From Bacteroidota bacterium (GTDB lineage: Bacteria > Bacteroidota > Bacteroidia > Bacteroidales > UBA10428), in the NCBI GenBank assembly GCA_017860375.1, contig JAGDMB010000069.1, positions 1 through 9,185 of the forward strand: 9,185 bases of DNA. The letters are read 5' to 3'. The translations under genes and the position numbers were made by a program. This document shows positions 7,517 through 9,185 of the stretch, one piece after another; the first letter of the stretch is position 1; each line of letters starts with the position of its first letter. The notes beneath the pieces are model-generated. The model did not search any database, had not been told where the DNA came from, and was given only the letters and a program-made list of their open reading frames with translations.

Positions 7517-7954
7517 TTAAAAGGATCCGGGAGTCCTTTTCTCCTTTGCATTGCAATCAAATACGGTCACCACTATCCTTCTTTCTTCCCGTGGCCCGTC
7601 AAATTCACACAGGAAAATATTCTGCCAGGTGGATAACCCTATCTTTCCGTTGATGATGGGTATTGTCTCTGAAGGGCCGATCAATCCCGATTTTAAATGG
7701 GCATCACCATTGCTGTCCTGGTGATCGTGTTCCCAAACTCCGCGGGGGACTAATTTCTTAAGAAGAGTTATGACATCGTTCTGAACCGATTCATCCCAGT
7801 TCTCCTGGATCATAATTGCAGCCGTTGCACCCTGCACATATACATTCACAAGACCCGTTTTTACCCCGGAGGCGGCAATACGGTCTCTTACCCGTTCCGT
7901 GATATCGTAAAGCCCGTTAGGATGGTCGGTCCGTATGACAATGGTTTCCTGCAT
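7517..7954 (-). CDS. YjbQ / UPF0047 family protein
   Basis: This 145-residue cytoplasmic protein belongs to the YjbQ/UPF0047 (COG0432) family. Family markers are ATAAIMIQEN (43-52), the His-rich VWEHDHQDSNGDAHLKSG (73-90), GPSETIPI (93-100), GLSTWQNIFLCEFDGPR (106-122) and a closing beta strand RRIVVTVF. Length is typical. E. coli YjbQ has been reported to have thiamine-phosphate synthase activity, which underlies the common annotation, but the physiological role is unsettled. In the better-studied branch a His-Thr-Thr motif occupies the place of GAT (42-44) here; the GATAAIMIQEN form appears to be a recognised subfamily. The ATG at 7954 is preceded by an ACCTCCT stretch rather than a Shine-Dalgarno sequence. 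It is divergent from the GSCFA gene (123-base spacer). It may be read through into the hybrid regulator, but the 178-base gap and the candidate promoter there argue for separate transcription. Confidence 0.92.
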   Translation of the reverse strand: MQETIVIRTDHPNGLYDITERVRDRIAASGVKTGLVNVYVQGATAAIMIQENWDESVQNDVITLLKKLVPRGVWEHDHQDSNGDAHLKSGLIGPSETIPIINGKIGLSTWQNIFLCEFDGPREERRIVVTVFDCNAKEKRTPGSF

Positions 7955-8009
7955 GGTAGGAGGTGGTTTTTATTCCTGCTTAAAATACAAATAAGGATTT
8001 GAAATAAAA

Positions 8010-8037
8010 TTGTTTTACGGGTTTTTATTTACCTTTA
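8010..8037 (+). promoter_or_regulatory. Candidate Bacteroidota-type promoter for the GSCFA gene
   Basis: TTG (8010-8012) and TACCTTTA (8030-8037) are separated by 17 bases. The second matches TAnnTTTG except for the last base. Transcription would start near 8044, giving a leader of about 34 bases before the ATG at 8078, which is preceded by the A/T-rich stretch usual for this phylum. The spacer 7955-8077 also carries the start of the divergent YjbQ gene, for which I see no good -7 match. Confidence 0.35.
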
Positions 8038-8077
8038 AAAATACTTTATATGACACGCTATTAAATATTCATTAAAA

Positions 8078-9085
8078 ATGGATCCTTTCCGCACCATTGT
8101 TGAAGTTCAGCCTTCCGAAAAAAAAATAACCTATTCTTCTGCCCTGCTGTTCATGGGATCCTGTTTCTCCGATGCCATAGGTGAAAAACTGGAATCCCTG
8201 AAGTTTCAGGTCAGCACAAACCCTTTTGGCGTTCTTTTTAATCCGTCTTCCATTGCCGATAATCTGCGGATCCTTATGGAGAATAAGCCGTTTACCCCCG
8301 ACCGGCTATATCGATACAAGGGACAGTGGATCAGTTTTAATCATTATACCGGGTATTCCCACCCCGACCAAAAAATATGCCTCGAACAAATCAACCGCAG
8401 CCTGGCATCCTCGGCTTCCCATTTGAAGAAGGCAGCTTTCCTTTTCCTGACCTTTGGAACAGCCTGGGTATACCGGTTCAATGAAACCGGTGTCATTGCC
8501 GCCAACTGCCATAAATTGCCTTCTGCTTCCTTTACCCGGTTCCTGCTTGAACCTGATGAGATCATCCGCACGTACAACACCCTCTTGCAGGAAATCCGGA
8601 ATATCAATCCGGAACTTACGGTAGTTTTTACGCTGAGCCCTGTCAGACATTGGAAAGACGGCGCCGTAAACAACCAGAAAAGCAAATCAATCCTTCATTA
8701 TGCAATCGATACGATTGCAGACCAGAATCCAGGGGTTCATTATTTCCCGGCTTATGAAATCTTTATGGACGAACTGCGCGATTACAGGTTCTATGGCCGT
8801 GATATGCTCCACCCTTCCGAATCAGGAGTCGATTACATCTGGGATAGGTTCCTGGAAACCTACATGGATGCAGATACGCTTCCTCTGATGAAGGAGGTTC
8901 AATCCCTTATTAAAACCGCCGGCCACCGGCCGGTTAATCCCGATGATCCTTCCCATCAAATTTTTCTGCAGACTTCCGTTGCCGCCATGCAACGCCTGTC
9001 TGAAATGCATCCTTTCCTTGATTTCAGCCCTGAAATAAAAAAGCTGGAAAAACAAGGAATCGGAAGTGGAGACAATTTTGTTTAA
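8078..9085 (+). CDS. GSCFA domain protein (SGNH-hydrolase-like, function unknown)
   Basis: The 335-residue protein carries the signature that names the GSCFA family (PF08885): FMGSCFSDAIGEKL at 25-38, with Ser28 and Cys29. Further conserved blocks are NPFGVLFNP (48-56), LTFGTAWVY (124-132), NCHKLP (143-148), TLSPVRHW (185-192) and DMLHPSE (242-248). The arrangement of GS near the N-terminus, GT, N, and a late D-x-x-H (Asp242, His245) resembles the blocks of SGNH/GDSL esterases. A Ser28-Asp242-His245 hydrolase or acyltransferase is therefore plausible, but no substrate is established. No signal peptide or membrane segment is visible, so it is probably cytoplasmic. The ATG at 8078 begins the protein about 27 residues before the signature, as expected. 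Codons 13-16 include a run of nine A (8118-8126). It appears monocistronic: the YjbQ gene diverges upstream and a promoter-like sequence follows. Confidence 0.93.
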   Translation: MDPFRTIVEVQPSEKKITYSSALLFMGSCFSDAIGEKLESLKFQVSTNPFGVLFNPSSIADNLRILMENKPFTPDRLYRYKGQWISFNHYTGYSHPDQKICLEQINRSLASSASHLKKAAFLFLTFGTAWVYRFNETGVIAANCHKLPSASFTRFLLEPDEIIRTYNTLLQEIRNINPELTVVFTLSPVRHWKDGAVNNQKSKSILHYAIDTIADQNPGVHYFPAYEIFMDELRDYRFYGRDMLHPSESGVDYIWDRFLETYMDADTLPLMKEVQSLIKTAGHRPVNPDDPSHQIFLQTSVAAMQRLSEMHPFLDFSPEIKKLEKQGIGSGDNFV

Positions 9086-9100
9086 GATTTTAATAAATCT
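9085..9100 (+). terminator. Weak AT-rich stem-loop just after the GSCFA stop codon
   Basis: AGATTT (9085-9090) and AAATCT (9095-9100) form a perfect 6-base stem around the 4-base loop TAAT, starting at the last base of the stop codon. There is only a short T-rich stretch beyond (TTTTAT near 9110). The stem has a single G-C pair, so it is a poor terminator by itself. Confidence 0.2.
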
Positions 9101-9101
9101 A

Positions 9102-9126
9102 TTGAACAATTTTATCAGTACTTTTG
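9102..9126 (+). promoter_or_regulatory. Candidate promoter for the gene starting at the window end
   Basis: TACTTTTG (9119-9126) matches the Bacteroidota -7 consensus TAnnTTTG exactly. A TTG at 9102-9104 lies 14 bases upstream, shorter than the usual 17-23, so the -33 element is uncertain. Transcription would begin near 9133, about 40 bases before the ATG at 9174. Confidence 0.4.
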
Positions 9127-9173
9127 TTACTTATTCAACTTTGACCAATGAATTTGAAATTTTAAAGGATGCT

Positions 9174-9185
9174 ATGAAAACCAAA
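9174..9185 (+). CDS. Start of a further gene, cut off by window end
   Basis: Only four codons (M K T K) are visible. The ATG at 9174 is preceded by AAAGGA (9164-9169), one of the few Shine-Dalgarno-like sequences in the window, and by the exact -7 box at 9119-9126. The upstream ATG at 9148 opens only a five-codon frame (M N L K F, stop at 9163-9165), so it is not the start. The basic N-terminus would suit a signal peptide, but nothing can be said of the product. Confidence 0.4.

Noticed and set aside
8472..8491. Perfect inverted repeat ACCGGTT / AACCGGT with a 6-base loop
   Set aside because: It sits inside the GSCFA reading frame just after the FGTAWVY block, is explained by the coding sequence, and has no T-tract.
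8918..8930. GC-rich hairpin GCCGG-CCA-CCGGC
   Set aside because: It is a five-pair stem within the GSCFA coding region, without a T-tract; too short to call a terminator or site.

Overview
The window looks like a chromosomal segment of a Bacteroidota bacterium, most likely class Bacteroidia. Three things point there: a surface protein ending in a type A type IX secretion (T9SS) sorting domain, a one-protein hybrid two-component regulator (histidine kinase, receiver and AraC-type DNA-binding domain fused), and several upstream regions with Bacteroidota-style TAnnTTTG promoter boxes and no clear Shine-Dalgarno sequences. A GSCFA-family protein fits the same group. No RNA gene, insertion sequence, CRISPR array or phage gene is visible.

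Left part, plus strand (1-3380): the 3' part of infB (initiation factor IF-2), whose 5' end lies outside the window, is followed after 52 bases by queG (epoxyqueuosine reductase, the last step of queuosine synthesis in tRNA). Both serve translation and are probably co-transcribed.

Middle part, minus strand (7954 down to 3462): reading in the direction of transcription there is a YjbQ/UPF0047-family protein, a membrane-anchored hybrid sensor/AraC regulator, and a secreted parallel beta-helix protein with a T9SS tail. The regulator has about six predicted membrane segments and no large periplasmic sensor domain, unlike the classical polysaccharide-sensing hybrid systems. It ends 127 bases before the beta-helix gene, whose upstream region holds a perfect 16-base palindrome overlapping a candidate -7 box. 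A reasonable but unproven reading is that the regulator controls the surface protein. queG and the beta-helix gene converge on an 81-base spacer.

Right part, plus strand (8078-9185): a GSCFA-family gene is divergent from the YjbQ gene across a 123-base spacer. It is followed by a promoter-like region and the first four codons of a further gene cut off by the window end.

Most of this is ordinary core or semi-core Bacteroidota content. The regions most worth a second look are the regulator/beta-helix pair with its palindrome, the Asn-ladder and Cys-rich coils of the beta-helix protein, and the duplicated GKI motif in the IF-2 N-terminal extension. I found no convincing evidence of an entirely new system.
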